A stretch of DNA of 64,000 bases from Colwellia sp. MB3u-41 (GCF_014076845.1 NZ_JACGUT010000084.1:248001-312000), one strand, 5' to 3'. Positions 19,507 through 28,766 are shown, counted from the first letter of the stretch. The notes: a model not told the origin generated them from the letters alone. Program-made: numbers and translations.

Positions 19507-19860
19507 TTAATCAATAAAAACGAGTGTGTTAGGTAAGCTATTTTGTAGTGTTACAAAAGTAACCGTAGGCTTATTTTGATTATCCGGTACTAGGCCTTCA
19601 ACTAGTGCGACAATAGTTGTTGATGGTGCATTAGCACTTTTAGACGTAACGATGACAGAAACAAGTTTTCGCCAATGACAACCCACAAAGCCACAAATAT
19701 CGCCAAGGTCTAGTTGTTGATAAGTTATTTTGAGGTCAGTTAACGAATTATCCGCAAGAAAGTGAATTATTTTTTGATGTGATTTAACCGCATCAATTGC
19801 GATAGCTTGGCAGTTATTGGAAATCGATAAAAGAAAAATTAAAATTATAAGTTGTTTCAT
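19507..19860 (-). CDS. small exported protein of unknown function
   Basis: A 117-residue protein with a clear signal peptide (MKQLIILIFLLSISNNCQA). The mature part has a Cys pair (DICGFVGCHW) likely to form a periplasmic disulfide, and a beta-rich C-terminal half. I do not recognise the family. It lies 40 bp downstream of ppiC on the same strand, so it may be in that transcript. Confidence 0.6.
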   Translation of the reverse strand: MKQLIILIFLLSISNNCQAIAIDAVKSHQKIIHFLADNSLTDLKITYQQLDLGDICGFVGCHWRKLVSVIVTSKSANAPSTTIVALVEGLVPDNQNKPTVTFVTLQNSLPNTLVFID

Positions 19861-19900
19861 TATTAACCTTACTTTTATCGGTTTTTAAAGAAGCTAGTCC

Positions 19901-20179
19901 TTAAGAGCGAGCGGTAACTTCTAATAAATGGTACCCAAACTGTGTTTTTACTGGGCCTTGAACAGTGTTTAAGTCAGCAGTGAAAACAACTTCATCAAAT
20001 TCTGGTACCATCTGGCCACGACCGAATGTTCCTAAATCGCCACCTTGCATTTTTGAAGGACAGTTTGAATGCTCTTGGGCTATAACAGCAAAATCTGCTC
20101 CATCTTCGATTTGGGTTTTAAGCGTTAAACATTGCTCTTCTGTATCTACTAATAAATGACGTGCTGATGCTTGTGACAT
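19901..20179 (-). CDS. ppiC: parvulin-type peptidyl-prolyl isomerase PpiC
   Basis: A stand-alone parvulin of 92 residues, the size of E. coli PpiC. It has no signal peptide, so it acts in the cytosol, catalysing cis-trans isomerisation at Xaa-Pro bonds. Landmarks: ARHLLV near the start, CPSKMQGGDLGTFGRGQMVPEFDE in the middle, and FGYHLLEV at the end. Confidence 0.93.
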   Translation of the reverse strand: MSQASARHLLVDTEEQCLTLKTQIEDGADFAVIAQEHSNCPSKMQGGDLGTFGRGQMVPEFDEVVFTADLNTVQGPVKTQFGYHLLEVTARS

Positions 20180-20289
20180 GTTACTTCCTATAAATAGTAT
20201 AAATTAATATTTTTACTTTACCGTATCTTGAGAAATAATTAAAGAAATCGATGAATTGAATTAGCATTCATCGATTCTTTAAACGTTGT

Positions 20290-22242
20290 TCAGTTTAAAT
20301 GCTTAGTTAAAAAGGCTTCCATCATCGTCATCGCTTTTGTACGATTTGCGGCATCGTTTAGATGATGAGTACCAAATTTGAACAGTTCATATTCAACATT
20401 TTTCCCTGCATCTTTTAACGCGTCATACATCATTTCGGACTGGTAGTAACTTACTCTAATATCTGATTGACCATGGAGTAGCAGTACCGGGGCTTTAAAT
20501 AATTTAGCATGATTAACGGGTGAAACCTTTTTCATCTCGTCAGGGTCTTTACTGACTGCGTTATCAACATAACCATCGCTACCAAAGCGTTCCCAATGAT
20601 TAATTTGTGCTTCCATATCTGAAACACCTGCAATACTAATAATACATTTAAACATATCAGGCGTTTGGAAACCGGCAACTAACGCGGCGTAGCCACCATA
20701 GCTTGCCCCTACAATACAGGCTTTTTCGGTATTTGCTTGACCTGATTCTTTTACCCATTGCATGGCATCGAGTAAATCAGTTTGCATCTTTTTGCCCCAC
20801 TGCATATATCCAGAGGTTTGGTATTGGTTGCCATATCCCGTCGAACCACGGAAGTTCACTTGTAGTACAGCATAGCCACGGCTAGCAAACATTTGCACGA
20901 ATGAGTCAAAGTATTGTGAATCGCGCGCGTAGGGACCACCATGGGGATGCAAGATAATAGGGGGATTCTTAACATTGTTAGGTAATGTTAAATACCCATG
21001 AAGTGCCATGCCATCTTGAGCTTTGAACTCAAAAGGTTGAACTTTAGATAATGTATATTGATTTAATTGTGGATATTCTCCATACCAGGGTAATAGCTTA
21101 TTGGTTTTTTGATTAAATAAATAAAATTGAGCGGCTTTACTATCACTAATTGTGCTGATGATATAGCGCTCTTTTTTACGATCCCAGTCATAAATATTTG
21201 CCTGTAAATCTTTTTTAGCAAATATGCTGCGGATCTGCCTTGCTAAAGCATCGCTTTCTTTATCAAAATAAACATAACGAACGAAACCATCATTATATTT
21301 GTAGCCAATAACTTCTCTTTTATTACCTTCGTTACGGATTATCGCACCAGTAACGTCATAATTCTCAGGGGCTCTTCCTAAAAGCTCAAATTTTCCACTT
21401 TCGATGTGATAGCGCCACAACGATTTTTTAGATACATCATTTTCACTTTCGGTGTAATCTGATTTGACAATAATGGAATTATTTTCTTGCTCATACATAA
21501 TGACACTGAAGGTATCTGTTTTATAAGCTTCTGTTGTTTTTACTAATTGCCAGTCGGCATTGGAATCTTTGCGGGTATAAATATACCTAATATCTTTATC
21601 TGGATTTTTGTCAACACCAACACCCAACAATACTTCACCTGTTCTATTTACCCCCCAACTGATAATACGCATAGCGTTAGGTAAATATTTATCAAAACTA
21701 CCATCATTGACATTCACCTTAAAAACTGAAGAATAATTGCCGTCACGAGGATCGTTTATACTGACTAGAATATGGTTAGGTTCATTATCTAGCAGGCTTA
21801 ATAACCTAGGGCTATTGTAATAGAAAGTGACCGCTGTTCTTTTTTTACTTTTCTTCCGAATTTCAAAAACATCACTGCCATCAATTTTGGCTGAATACAA
21901 ATGGGTTGTCCGGTATTTTTGCTTTCGAATAATATAAGGCTGTGTTACCGAGACAAGTATTCGTTCGTTATTTGCCCAAGAAAGGCTATCGATTCGATAT
22001 TTTTCGAAACCTAGCTGTAATATTACGGTGACGTTACTACGATCGGTAAAAGGTGTAATAGCTACTTTAGTGAACTCTCCTTGGTTTAGAATAACAGCAA
22101 TATTTTTCCCATCAGGTGAAATTGAAGGGCTAGATACCATTGGCATTTGCGTAAAGAGTTTGAGCGGTATAAGAGGTGTTTTAGCAAGGCTATTGAAGGA
22201 TATTAATATCAATACTAATGCCAGATTTATGATTTTTAACAT
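20290..22242 (-). CDS. S9 family prolyl-oligopeptidase-like peptidase
   Basis: A 650-residue exported peptidase: signal peptide of about 20 residues, a beta-propeller domain (about 30-380) and an alpha/beta-hydrolase catalytic domain (about 400-650). The nucleophile Ser is in GASYGG near residue 514. The acid Asp is in GQSDIRV and the His in GTHHLND. HPHGGPYARD forms the oxyanion region. It probably degrades peptides in the periplasm, alongside the neighbouring secreted M4 protease. Transcribed alone. Confidence 0.92.
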   Translation of the reverse strand: MLKIINLALVLILISFNSLAKTPLIPLKLFTQMPMVSSPSISPDGKNIAVILNQGEFTKVAITPFTDRSNVTVILQLGFEKYRIDSLSWANNERILVSVTQPYIIRKQKYRTTHLYSAKIDGSDVFEIRKKSKKRTAVTFYYNSPRLLSLLDNEPNHILVSINDPRDGNYSSVFKVNVNDGSFDKYLPNAMRIISWGVNRTGEVLLGVGVDKNPDKDIRYIYTRKDSNADWQLVKTTEAYKTDTFSVIMYEQENNSIIVKSDYTESENDVSKKSLWRYHIESGKFELLGRAPENYDVTGAIIRNEGNKREVIGYKYNDGFVRYVYFDKESDALARQIRSIFAKKDLQANIYDWDRKKERYIISTISDSKAAQFYLFNQKTNKLLPWYGEYPQLNQYTLSKVQPFEFKAQDGMALHGYLTLPNNVKNPPIILHPHGGPYARDSQYFDSFVQMFASRGYAVLQVNFRGSTGYGNQYQTSGYMQWGKKMQTDLLDAMQWVKESGQANTEKACIVGASYGGYAALVAGFQTPDMFKCIISIAGVSDMEAQINHWERFGSDGYVDNAVSKDPDEMKKVSPVNHAKLFKAPVLLLHGQSDIRVSYYQSEMMYDALKDAGKNVEYELFKFGTHHLNDAANRTKAMTMMEAFLTKHLN

Positions 22243-22386
22243 TTATATTCCTTTATCATTATTATTTACCTATAGTTTGTAACAAAATATTAACGAAAGG
22301 GCAAGAATTAGTGTGATCAAAAATAGTGAGCAAATTAGGCTGTATAAAATAAGAGTGCAAATTTTTAGGGTAAAAAAGGGAATATA

Positions 22387-22447
22387 AATCGCTATAATAT
22401 CACAATCGTTTTTTTAAATTATTATGTGATAAATTAATCGCTATTAT
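22387..22447 (+). promoter_or_regulatory. repeat-containing region before oxyR
   Basis: AATCGCTATAAT (22387-22398) recurs as AATCGCTATTAT (22436-22447), flanking an inverted pair TATCACA (22398-22404) and TGTGATA (22425-22431). It lies just upstream of oxyR, where LysR-type regulators often autoregulate. No proof that OxyR binds here. Confidence 0.3.
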
Positions 22448-22465
22448 TTATATGGATGTCGCCCA

Positions 22466-23359
22466 ATGTTTTTACCAAACCTTAAACATTTACGCTATTT
22501 AATTGCCCTCTACCAAGAACAAAATTTTCACCGAGCCGCTAGTGCTTGCTTTGTTAGCCAATCAACATTAAGTAGTGCTATTTTAAAGTTAGAAGCACAG
22601 CTGAATTGTCAATTAATTGAAAGAGATAGCAAATCTTTTATTTTCACAACACAAGGCATAGAAGTTGTTAATAAATCGCGGCAACTGTTAGTGTCGGCGA
22701 ACGAATTAGTCAGTTTTGCAAAACAACAAGGTAATGAATATACCGGCACTGTGCGCATTGGTTGTATTCCAACTATCGCCCCCTTTCTATTAACTGACTT
22801 TGTGCAAGCCTGCCAAAAAAAGTTGCCCGAGTTAGCGCTGTTTTTGCGTGAAGATACGACTGAAAATTTAATGAACCTGCTAAACAATGGCGAAATTGAT
22901 CTATTGATTCTAGCATTGCCCATTTCGGTTAATAACTTTCACTGCAGAGTCGTTGGGAAAGATCGATTTTTTATGGCGGGTGACCAAGCCCTTGTTAACA
23001 CTTTTCAGAAAACAGCGAGTTATCAACACTTACCTGAACAAAGTATTTTTTTACTATCATCAGAACATTGTCTGACTGAGCATGCCTTATCGGCGTGTAA
23101 ACTTGCTGATAAATCTCTTATCCATTCTTTTTCGGCATCAAGTTTATCAACACTGGTTCAAATGACCGCTTTTCATCATGGTTTTACTTTTCTACCCGAA
23201 ATGGCGGTAAAGAAAGACGTGGGAAAAAATGAAGGACTAACCATTGCACCACTAGATCGAGATTATTATCGAGAAATTGGTGTTGTTTGGCGAAAAACGT
23301 CGATGCGAAATTCTTTATATAATCAGCTTTCAGCAGTGATTTCTCGTTTATTAAAATAA
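22466..23359 (+). CDS. oxyR: LysR-type peroxide sensor OxyR
   Basis: A 297-residue transcription factor with an N-terminal winged helix-turn-helix (about 1-60) and a LysR effector domain. Identification as OxyR rests on the redox pair Cys202 and Cys211 in EHCLTEHALSAC. Their nine-residue spacing equals E. coli Cys199-Cys208, and the surrounding residues match. Hydrogen peroxide would form a disulfide and switch on antioxidant genes. No catalase, ahpC or dps gene is adjacent; the neighbours are an S9 peptidase and an ECF sigma operon. Upstream repeats might serve autoregulation. Confidence 0.9.
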   Translation: MFLPNLKHLRYLIALYQEQNFHRAASACFVSQSTLSSAILKLEAQLNCQLIERDSKSFIFTTQGIEVVNKSRQLLVSANELVSFAKQQGNEYTGTVRIGCIPTIAPFLLTDFVQACQKKLPELALFLREDTTENLMNLLNNGEIDLLILALPISVNNFHCRVVGKDRFFMAGDQALVNTFQKTASYQHLPEQSIFLLSSEHCLTEHALSACKLADKSLIHSFSASSLSTLVQMTAFHHGFTFLPEMAVKKDVGKNEGLTIAPLDRDYYREIGVVWRKTSMRNSLYNQLSAVISRLLK

Positions 23360-23573
23360 TCATGACTGATGGTAAACAGTAAGGTCAGACTTTTTAAAAT
23401 CGATGGACGATAATATAAAGTTAATTTTGTATTTAAAATTCTTATAAATTAGTCGTTTAATTATTTTGTTGATTTAATTTTTATTCATTTAGAACTTTTT
23501 ACGACGCTATTACTACCTCTATAGTAACCAACAAATTTAAGAGCATCTCAATTGAAAAACAAAAGGAATAGTT

Positions 23574-24122
23574 GTGTTCGAACGAAGCGATGAAACATTA
23601 GTCAAGCAAGCACTCAAAGGTAAAAAGTCTGCTTGGGTAGCGTTAGTAAAACGTTATGAGAAAAATTTATATAACTATACCTTACGCATGGTGAGTCATC
23701 CGGCTGATGCAATGGATTTAATGCAAGATGTGTTTGTGGCTGTTTTTAGAAACTTATCAACTTTTCGTGGTGATAGTCCTTTTAAAGGTTGGATGTTTAA
23801 AATCGCTCATTATAGATGTATTGAGTTTTATCGTCGGAAAAGACCAACACAGTCACTTGATGACCTACCAGAACAATTTGATGAAGCTAGCGATGAATGC
23901 CCAGAATACCAAGCTGTTTCAGGACAACAAGCAAAGGCTTTGCATAAAGCATTGCAAGCTTTACCGCTAAATCAAAAGTTAGTCGTTGAATTAAAGTTCT
24001 TTCAACACTGCACGTTTGACGATATAGCCAAACAATTAGGCATTTCAGTAAATACGGTTAAATCTCGTTTATATAGCGGATTAGATAAATTAAAAGATCA
24101 TTTGGAGTTTGATTATGTCTGA
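23574..24122 (+). CDS. ECF-type RNA polymerase sigma factor
   Basis: A 182-residue group-4 sigma-70 factor. Region 2 spans about residues 20-90 (DLMQDVFVAVFRN, WMFKIAHYRCIEFYRR), and region 4 about 115-175 (LPLNQKLVVELKFF, DIAKQLGISVNTVKSRL). The start is GTG at 23574 after AAAGGAA. The 3' end overlaps the next gene by 8 bp, suggesting coupled translation with a probable anti-sigma partner. No long extra C-terminal domain is present. A GAACTTTT motif at 23493-23500 resembles an ECF -35 element, but no fitting -10 was found. Confidence 0.93.
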   Translation: MFERSDETLVKQALKGKKSAWVALVKRYEKNLYNYTLRMVSHPADAMDLMQDVFVAVFRNLSTFRGDSPFKGWMFKIAHYRCIEFYRRKRPTQSLDDLPEQFDEASDECPEYQAVSGQQAKALHKALQALPLNQKLVVELKFFQHCTFDDIAKQLGISVNTVKSRLYSGLDKLKDHLEFDYV

Positions 24123-24897
24123 AGATAAAAAAGTAACATCAGAGCAAGCCTTTGAAAAATGGCTAGACCGTTCAGATTCACTCGAAGATTCATTTAAAGA
24201 GACGAAAAACCAAAAAGTGTGGAGTAATGAAAGTGCTGAAGAAGAAAAAATTTGGCAAGAACGGTTAAAAACAGCGATAGCTATTGAACACCAAGAAAGC
24301 TTACAAGCTGAGCAAAATGTGCCTGAGTGGGATAGAGCAGCTGCTTTTGAGAGCGATGAGGTTCCATGGTGGCAATGGGGAGGATTACCCGCAATGTCGA
24401 TGGCTTTTTCCGTATTTGCAGTGGCATTGGTCTTGTTTAAAGTTGAATTTGTAATGAACGATAACGGCATGTTATTGACCTTTGGTGATAAGCAACGATC
24501 AGGTTACAGCCAAGCAGAAATTGAGACTTTAGTGAATGCTAAAGTAGACCAAAAGCTGCAATTATTTGCCAGCGAACAACAAGTGGTACTCGCAAATTAT
24601 GCTGCGGATATTAAAGTGAAGCAACAAGATAACAATCTGCAATTAGCAAGTTATCTTATGGGGGCCTCTCGACAAGAGCGCAAAGAAGATATCGGTGATT
24701 TTATTCAGTACATAAACGATCAGCGTGCTGATGACTCATTAGATAATAAAATTAAATTTCAACAGCTTGAAAGTGTTATTAACTATCAATCACTTCAAAA
24801 GCAAAATATTAATTATCAACCTGACAATACAAATAATTTAAATTCAGACGGCTTAGGTTTAACCACAAAGCCAGTTAGTTGGACTTCAGAGGAGTAA
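24115..24897 (+). CDS. single-pass membrane protein, probable anti-sigma factor
   Basis: About 260 residues starting at the ATG at 24115, preceded by TTTGGAG. The N-terminal about 83 residues are acidic and cytosolic. One TM helix follows (WWQWGGLPAMSMAFSVFAVA... around residues 83-107), then a Gln/Asp-rich, mostly helical periplasmic part. It overlaps the ECF sigma gene, and this topology is that of anti-sigma factors. It lacks the HxxxCxxC zinc motif of the ZAS group and I recognise no named family, so the role is inferred from context. Confidence 0.7.
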   Translation: MSEDKKVTSEQAFEKWLDRSDSLEDSFKETKNQKVWSNESAEEEKIWQERLKTAIAIEHQESLQAEQNVPEWDRAAAFESDEVPWWQWGGLPAMSMAFSVFAVALVLFKVEFVMNDNGMLLTFGDKQRSGYSQAEIETLVNAKVDQKLQLFASEQQVVLANYAADIKVKQQDNNLQLASYLMGASRQERKEDIGDFIQYINDQRADDSLDNKIKFQQLESVINYQSLQKQNINYQPDNTNNLNSDGLGLTTKPVSWTSEE

Positions 24898-24901
24898 GAC
24901 C

Positions 24902-25834
24902 ATGAAAAAATTAACAACATTTATCCCTTGTGCTTTATTTGCTTTAACTGTTACTACCGTAACAGCTGCAGACAATAATCAGTATGCCGGAATGCACAAG
25001 CAACTGGATATTATGAGTAATATTATAAAATCGTCAGTGCGTACTCAAGAAAGCCGAAAAGGGTCAAGAATAACAGGTATCGAAAGCACTTATTTAAAAG
25101 GACAGGGGATAGTTTTTACGATTAATTCGAGCTCAGGTAATAATCACTGGGGGAATTATAATTTTAATTTCGCCATGCCAGATTTCCCCGTAGCACCTAT
25201 TGCACCAGTGGTTCCAAGTAGAAGTTCGAATAACGATATTGAATTTGAAAATCAAATGAATAAATCTGTTGCCCGCACCATGGAAGAAGCATCTCAAGCT
25301 TATGAGCATGCAATGGAATCGTTTGAACATAATCGTGAGGGCTATCGAGAATTGCGTGATGAGCAACGAGACTTGTCTTATGAATTAAGAGATATGGCGC
25401 GAGAAAAACGTGATATTGAATATAAATTACGTAGAGCTGATGACGAAAATAAGAAAGAGCTGAAGTCTGAACTTGCAGCGCTTAATCAACAAGCAGCTAA
25501 ACTTGCTTTGGACGAAAAAGCATTCAAAGCCAAAAGTGACAAATTACAGAAGAAGCAACAAGCTCAACAAGTTGAACAAGAAAAAGCACGTGGTGTTTAT
25601 TATCAAGGCTTGAAAACCTCTTTAACAGAGACACTTTGTTTGTACGGTAATGGTTTAAATGCATTACCTAAAAATGAACATGTCAGTATTATTCTAAAGT
25701 CGGCGGGTGAAAAGGATGGTCGTCGTTACAAAGACAGTATTCTAGTGTTTACTAAAAATGATATCAGTGACTGCTCTGCAGATAAAATTACAGTTTCTAA
25801 ATTAACGCAAAAAAGTCAAAATTATCAATTTTAA
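24902..25834 (+). CDS. exported coiled-coil protein of the sigma operon
   Basis: A 310-residue protein with a signal peptide (cut near VTAAD). The mature part has a beta-rich N-terminal segment, a Pro-rich stretch near residue 100, a long charged coiled coil at about 115-235 (Arg/Glu/Asp/Lys/Gln repeats) and a small C-terminal domain with two Cys. It begins four bases after the putative anti-sigma gene, so the three genes form one operon. Family not recognised. It may be a periplasmic sensor or a target of the sigma pathway. Confidence 0.65.
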   Translation: MKKLTTFIPCALFALTVTTVTAADNNQYAGMHKQLDIMSNIIKSSVRTQESRKGSRITGIESTYLKGQGIVFTINSSSGNNHWGNYNFNFAMPDFPVAPIAPVVPSRSSNNDIEFENQMNKSVARTMEEASQAYEHAMESFEHNREGYRELRDEQRDLSYELRDMAREKRDIEYKLRRADDENKKELKSELAALNQQAAKLALDEKAFKAKSDKLQKKQQAQQVEQEKARGVYYQGLKTSLTETLCLYGNGLNALPKNEHVSIILKSAGEKDGRRYKDSILVFTKNDISDCSADKITVSKLTQKSQNYQF

Positions 25835-25886
25835 TATTAAGCCCAAAAAGTTTATTAGCGATACCTCTAGTATATAAGCTATATTT

Positions 25887-25922
25887 TGCCACTTCACTAT
25901 TTTAGTAAAGTGGCATTTTTTT
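25887..25922 (+). terminator. intrinsic terminator of the ECF sigma operon
   Basis: Arms TGCCACTT / AAGTGGCA with inner ACTA/TAGT pairs, followed by seven T residues. Confidence 0.82.
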
Positions 25923-25992
25923 GTTCTAGGTTAAGTTTATCTTTTAATAAAAGGTGTAAAATAATCGCGTTATCATTATTTGGGAGCGCATC

Positions 25993-26364
25993 ATGTTATT
26001 TTTGTATTTATATATGGGTTACGCTTTGGTAAAACTTTATTCAGTCATTACTGTATTGTCGCAGCAACACCTTGCATTATCAGCACTCATATTTTCAATC
26101 GTCATTTTTTTAATTTGGTCTTTTATACCCGTATTAGGTTATTTGTTGGCTAAACTCATCGGAGCTAAAGGAAAGTCTAGTGCAGCGGTTTTACTCATCA
26201 TGGGTATTGGCGTTGGTTTATTAGAAAATACTTTGTTTTATTTTGATTTTCTAACACCTTACCAAGGAGATATGGGAACACTCATTGTTATGGGAGTGTT
26301 TTTTATCACGGCTTATTTTTCTTTTCAGACGCCTAGATTATTTTCAAAAAAGAATAAATTATAA
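25993..26364 (+). CDS. small hydrophobic membrane protein, unknown
   Basis: A 123-residue protein with about four TM helices and a short Lys-rich C-terminal tail (FSKKNKL). An ATG follows TTTGGGAG at good spacing. No family was recognised. It stands alone between the sigma-operon terminator and a convergent hairpin. Confidence 0.65.
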   Translation: MLFLYLYMGYALVKLYSVITVLSQQHLALSALIFSIVIFLIWSFIPVLGYLLAKLIGAKGKSSAAVLLIMGIGVGLLENTLFYFDFLTPYQGDMGTLIVMGVFFITAYFSFQTPRLFSKKNKL

Positions 26365-26368
26365 TCAA

Positions 26369-26403
26369 CATAAAGTCTAAAGCACCCCCCTGTAGACTTT
26401 ATG
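26369..26403. terminator. convergent hairpin
   Basis: Perfect 11-bp arms CATAAAGTCTA (26369-26379) and TAGACTTTATG (26393-26403) around a C-rich 13-base loop, between two converging genes. There is no T-run, so termination is inferred from position. Confidence 0.45.
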
Positions 26404-26412
26404 CCTTAAGTA

Positions 26413-26808
26413 CTATTGAGCTTGGCTAAAAACCATATTAATGTAGTCAACCATACCAATAATTTCATTGTCTTCAACGACAGGGGCTAAATGAATACTA
26501 AAGCGTTCAAATAATCTGGCGCAATACCGTACGTCCATATTAGGGTTAACACTCAACATAGGCTTTGCCATTATTTCATATAAGTTTACCCGATCGGGTG
26601 AACGGTCTTTTGCTAAAACTTCTTTAGCTATGTCAGCAAGCATCACTAAGCCGTATTCATCTTGAGGATTACGTTTATTGATGATTAAGGCACTAACGTT
26701 ATTATTTTTTGCTAACGTAATACCTTCAGCAACGGTCATCATCCCATCAGCAAATTCATAATTGTTGGTTGTCATCGCATCTTTAACTTGCACTAACTTA
26801 TGGTTCAT
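26413..26808 (-). CDS. two-CBS-domain protein of the DUF1538 operon
   Basis: A 131-residue cytosolic protein made of a CBS pair (about 5-65 and 72-131). It has VKDAMTTNNYEF, SALIINKR, YEIMAKPMLSV and APVVEDNEIIGMVDY. CBS pairs bind adenine nucleotides and commonly gate transporters or enzymes. Its start overlaps the stop of the PII-like gene (ATGA), and it is the last gene of a four-gene operon. No other domain is attached, so it should act by binding a partner, most simply the DUF1538 membrane proteins. Confidence 0.85.
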   Translation of the reverse strand: MNHKLVQVKDAMTTNNYEFADGMMTVAEGITLAKNNNVSALIINKRNPQDEYGLVMLADIAKEVLAKDRSPDRVNLYEIMAKPMLSVNPNMDVRYCARLFERFSIHLAPVVEDNEIIGMVDYINMVFSQAQ

Positions 26809-27155
26809 AGCTCTTCCTCAACTTTACCTTTTAAGCGCTCTACTTGATGAGCAACACCTACGGCATCTTCTACATTCAATTGAATAGCAATACCTTTGCC
26901 AGGGTCTTTGTCAAAGCCGGCAATTTTACTGATACGTTCAAGAATTTTTCTTGATAAGTGCTCTTCAACAACAAAGAGTAATACATCTCTTTGCGACTCA
27001 AGTTGCATACCAAAAAAGGTGCGTTGGCGTTTTATACCTTCCCCTCTGGCATTATTTATTATTGTTGCGCCCGTGGCTCCAGCCATTCTTGCGCCTTTCA
27101 TTACATCGTCTGTTACACCGTCGTCAACAAATGCGACAATTAGTTTAAATTGCAT
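26805..27155 (-). CDS. PII-like nucleotide-sensing regulator
   Basis: A 116-residue PII-superfamily protein. The frame is open to 27257, but the ATG at 27155 (MQFKLIVAFV) after AGGTGATC avoids overlap with the preceding gene and matches the family start. It has GARMAGATGATIINNARGEG, a T-loop segment lacking the uridylylated Tyr of GlnB, and DKDPGKGIAIQLNVEDAVGV in place of the usual B-loop. It probably senses a nucleotide or metabolite and binds the neighbouring membrane proteins, as SbtB binds SbtA. That parallel is inferred. Confidence 0.85.
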   Translation of the reverse strand: MQFKLIVAFVDDGVTDDVMKGARMAGATGATIINNARGEGIKRQRTFFGMQLESQRDVLLFVVEEHLSRKILERISKIAGFDKDPGKGIAIQLNVEDAVGVAHQVERLKGKVEEEL

Positions 27156-27159
27156 GTGA

Positions 27160-28029
27160 TCACCTGTTTTTCTTATCTTGTATAGGGTTTTTTGAGGACT
27201 CTTGTTTTTTGGGTTGTAAACTTCGTTTATTAATTTTAATACGTTTTCTTTTTTCACCGTAACGTTCAGCTTGGCGTGCTTTAGCTTGAGTTAATTGTGC
27301 GTAAGCCATAACGGCAATTATAGGGAATAAGCTGGCAAAAGCGATTAATCCAAAGCCGTCGATTAAAGGGCTTCTTCCAGGAATCGTACTCGCTAAGCCT
27401 AAACCTAAAGCAGCGACTAAAGGCACAGTAACTGTTGATGTTGTTACACCGCCAGAGTCATAAGCGAGAGGTACAATTAATTTAGGACAGAAAAAAGTCT
27501 GAATCACCACCACTACATATCCAGAGATAATGTAGTAGTGAATTGGATGACCCACGACTATTCGATAACTACCCAGTGCGATACCGATAGCCACACCAAT
27601 AGCGACAGATATGCGTAAATTATTCGCGTTAATAGCGCCACCTGAAACTTCTTCTGCCTTTATTGCCACAGCAATCAATGAAGGTTCAGCAATGGTGGTA
27701 CTAAAGCCTATCGCGGCAGCAAAAATATAAACCCACGTGTAATCAGACCAATGAACATTTGTTAATACTTGCTCGCCGGCATGAATAAACTCTGGCGCGG
27801 TTAGTTGCTTCGCCATCATTTTTCCTAAAGGAAACAGTGCTTTTTCTAAGCCAAGTAAGAACAAGGCTAAACCTATCAAAACATAGATAAAGCCAAAACC
27901 AACTTGCTTAATATGAGGAATAGGTTTGCGGATAACTAATAGCTGAAAGCCTAAAATAATAGACAGTATGGGCAGTACGTCAATAACGGTATTTTTTAAG
28001 GTTGTTAAAAACTCAAGGAGTAAAGCCAT
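27160..28029 (-). CDS. DUF1538 membrane protein B
   Basis: A 289-residue inner-membrane protein with about seven TM helices and a basic C-terminal tail (about 245-289) rich in Lys and Gln. It shares with its upstream partner the motifs TTIAEPSLIAVA and [20 protein letters not shown], which mark DUF1538. The start overlaps the partner's stop by one base (TAATG). Substrate unknown; the conserved Gly/Ser/Thr loop in the membrane suggests a transporter. The tail could contact the PII-like or CBS proteins encoded downstream. Confidence 0.85.
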   Translation of the reverse strand: MALLLEFLTTLKNTVIDVLPILSIILGFQLLVIRKPIPHIKQVGFGFIYVLIGLALFLLGLEKALFPLGKMMAKQLTAPEFIHAGEQVLTNVHWSDYTWVYIFAAAIGFSTTIAEPSLIAVAIKAEEVSGGAINANNLRISVAIGVAIGIALGSYRIVVGHPIHYYIISGYVVVVIQTFFCPKLIVPLAYDSGGVTTSTVTVPLVAALGLGLASTIPGRSPLIDGFGLIAFASLFPIIAVMAYAQLTQAKARQAERYGEKRKRIKINKRSLQPKKQESSKNPIQDKKNR

Positions 28030-28766
28030 TAACTGATCACCATGCCATAAATCATCACAAAGATCATCGGCGTTAATGAAGCGAGTGCTATTAAACCAAA
28101 ACCATCAATCATCGGGTTTCGGCCTTTTATGGCTGATGCTAAGCCGACACCTAATGCTGTTACTAAGGGCACTGTAATCGTTGATGTAGTAACACCGCCT
28201 GAATCATATGCAATACCGATAATCCAATGTGGGGCGATCATTGTCATCAACACAACAAGCACATAGCCTCCTAAAATTAAGTATTGAATTGGCCAACCAC
28301 GAATAACACGTAAAACACCAATAACAATGGCAAGACCAACGGCAAAAGCGACAGTAAAACGTAACCCGTTAGCATAAGAAAGTTGTGCGGCTAAAGTATC
28401 ACTAATTATGCCTCCTGAAGCCGCAACACTTGCTGCTTCTTTCGCTACCGCAATGAGTGCCGGTTCAGCCACTGTAGTGCCAAAACCTAAGCAAAAAGCG
28501 AAAGTAAGTAGCCAGCTAATACTGCCTTTTTTCGCAAAAGCTTGTGCCATTGATTCGCCAATAGGGAATAAGCCCATTTCTAAGCCGTAAATAAAAAAAG
28601 TTAATCCGAGAACAACGAGGGCTAAGCCCACTAAAATATCGCCAATATTTGGCATAGGTTGCTGAAGAACAGCAAATTGAAAAAAAGCGATCACTAAAAT
28701 AATGGGCAGTAAATCTTTACAGCTACCGAGTAATGCCTTTAAGAAAACTAAAAATTGTCGGTTCAT
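28029..28766 (-). CDS. DUF1538 membrane protein A
   Basis: A 245-residue inner-membrane protein with about seven TM helices, first gene of the operon. Family motifs: [38 protein letters not shown] and [19 protein letters not shown]. It is a paralogue of the next gene; the two likely form a heteromer. In other bacteria two DUF1538 units can be fused in one chain (recalled), which fits that idea. Function is undescribed to my knowledge. Confidence 0.85.
   Translation of the reverse strand: MNRQFLVFLKALLGSCKDLLPIILVIAFFQFAVLQQPMPNIGDILVGLALVVLGLTFFIYGLEMGLFPIGESMAQAFAKKGSISWLLTFAFCLGFGTTVAEPALIAVAKEAASVAASGGIISDTLAAQLSYANGLRFTVAFAVGLAIVIGVLRVIRGWPIQYLILGGYVLVVLMTMIAPHWIIGIAYDSGGVTTSTITVPLVTALGVGLASAIKGRNPMIDGFGLIALASLTPMIFVMIYGMVIS

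Noticed and set aside
23493-23573. Autoregulatory ECF promoter before the sigma gene
   Set aside because: GAACTTTT is a fair -35 match, but no -10 element at the needed spacing was found.
27156-27257. N-terminal extension of the PII-like protein
   Set aside because: It would overlap the DUF1538 gene, has no ribosome site and precedes the conserved MQFKL start.
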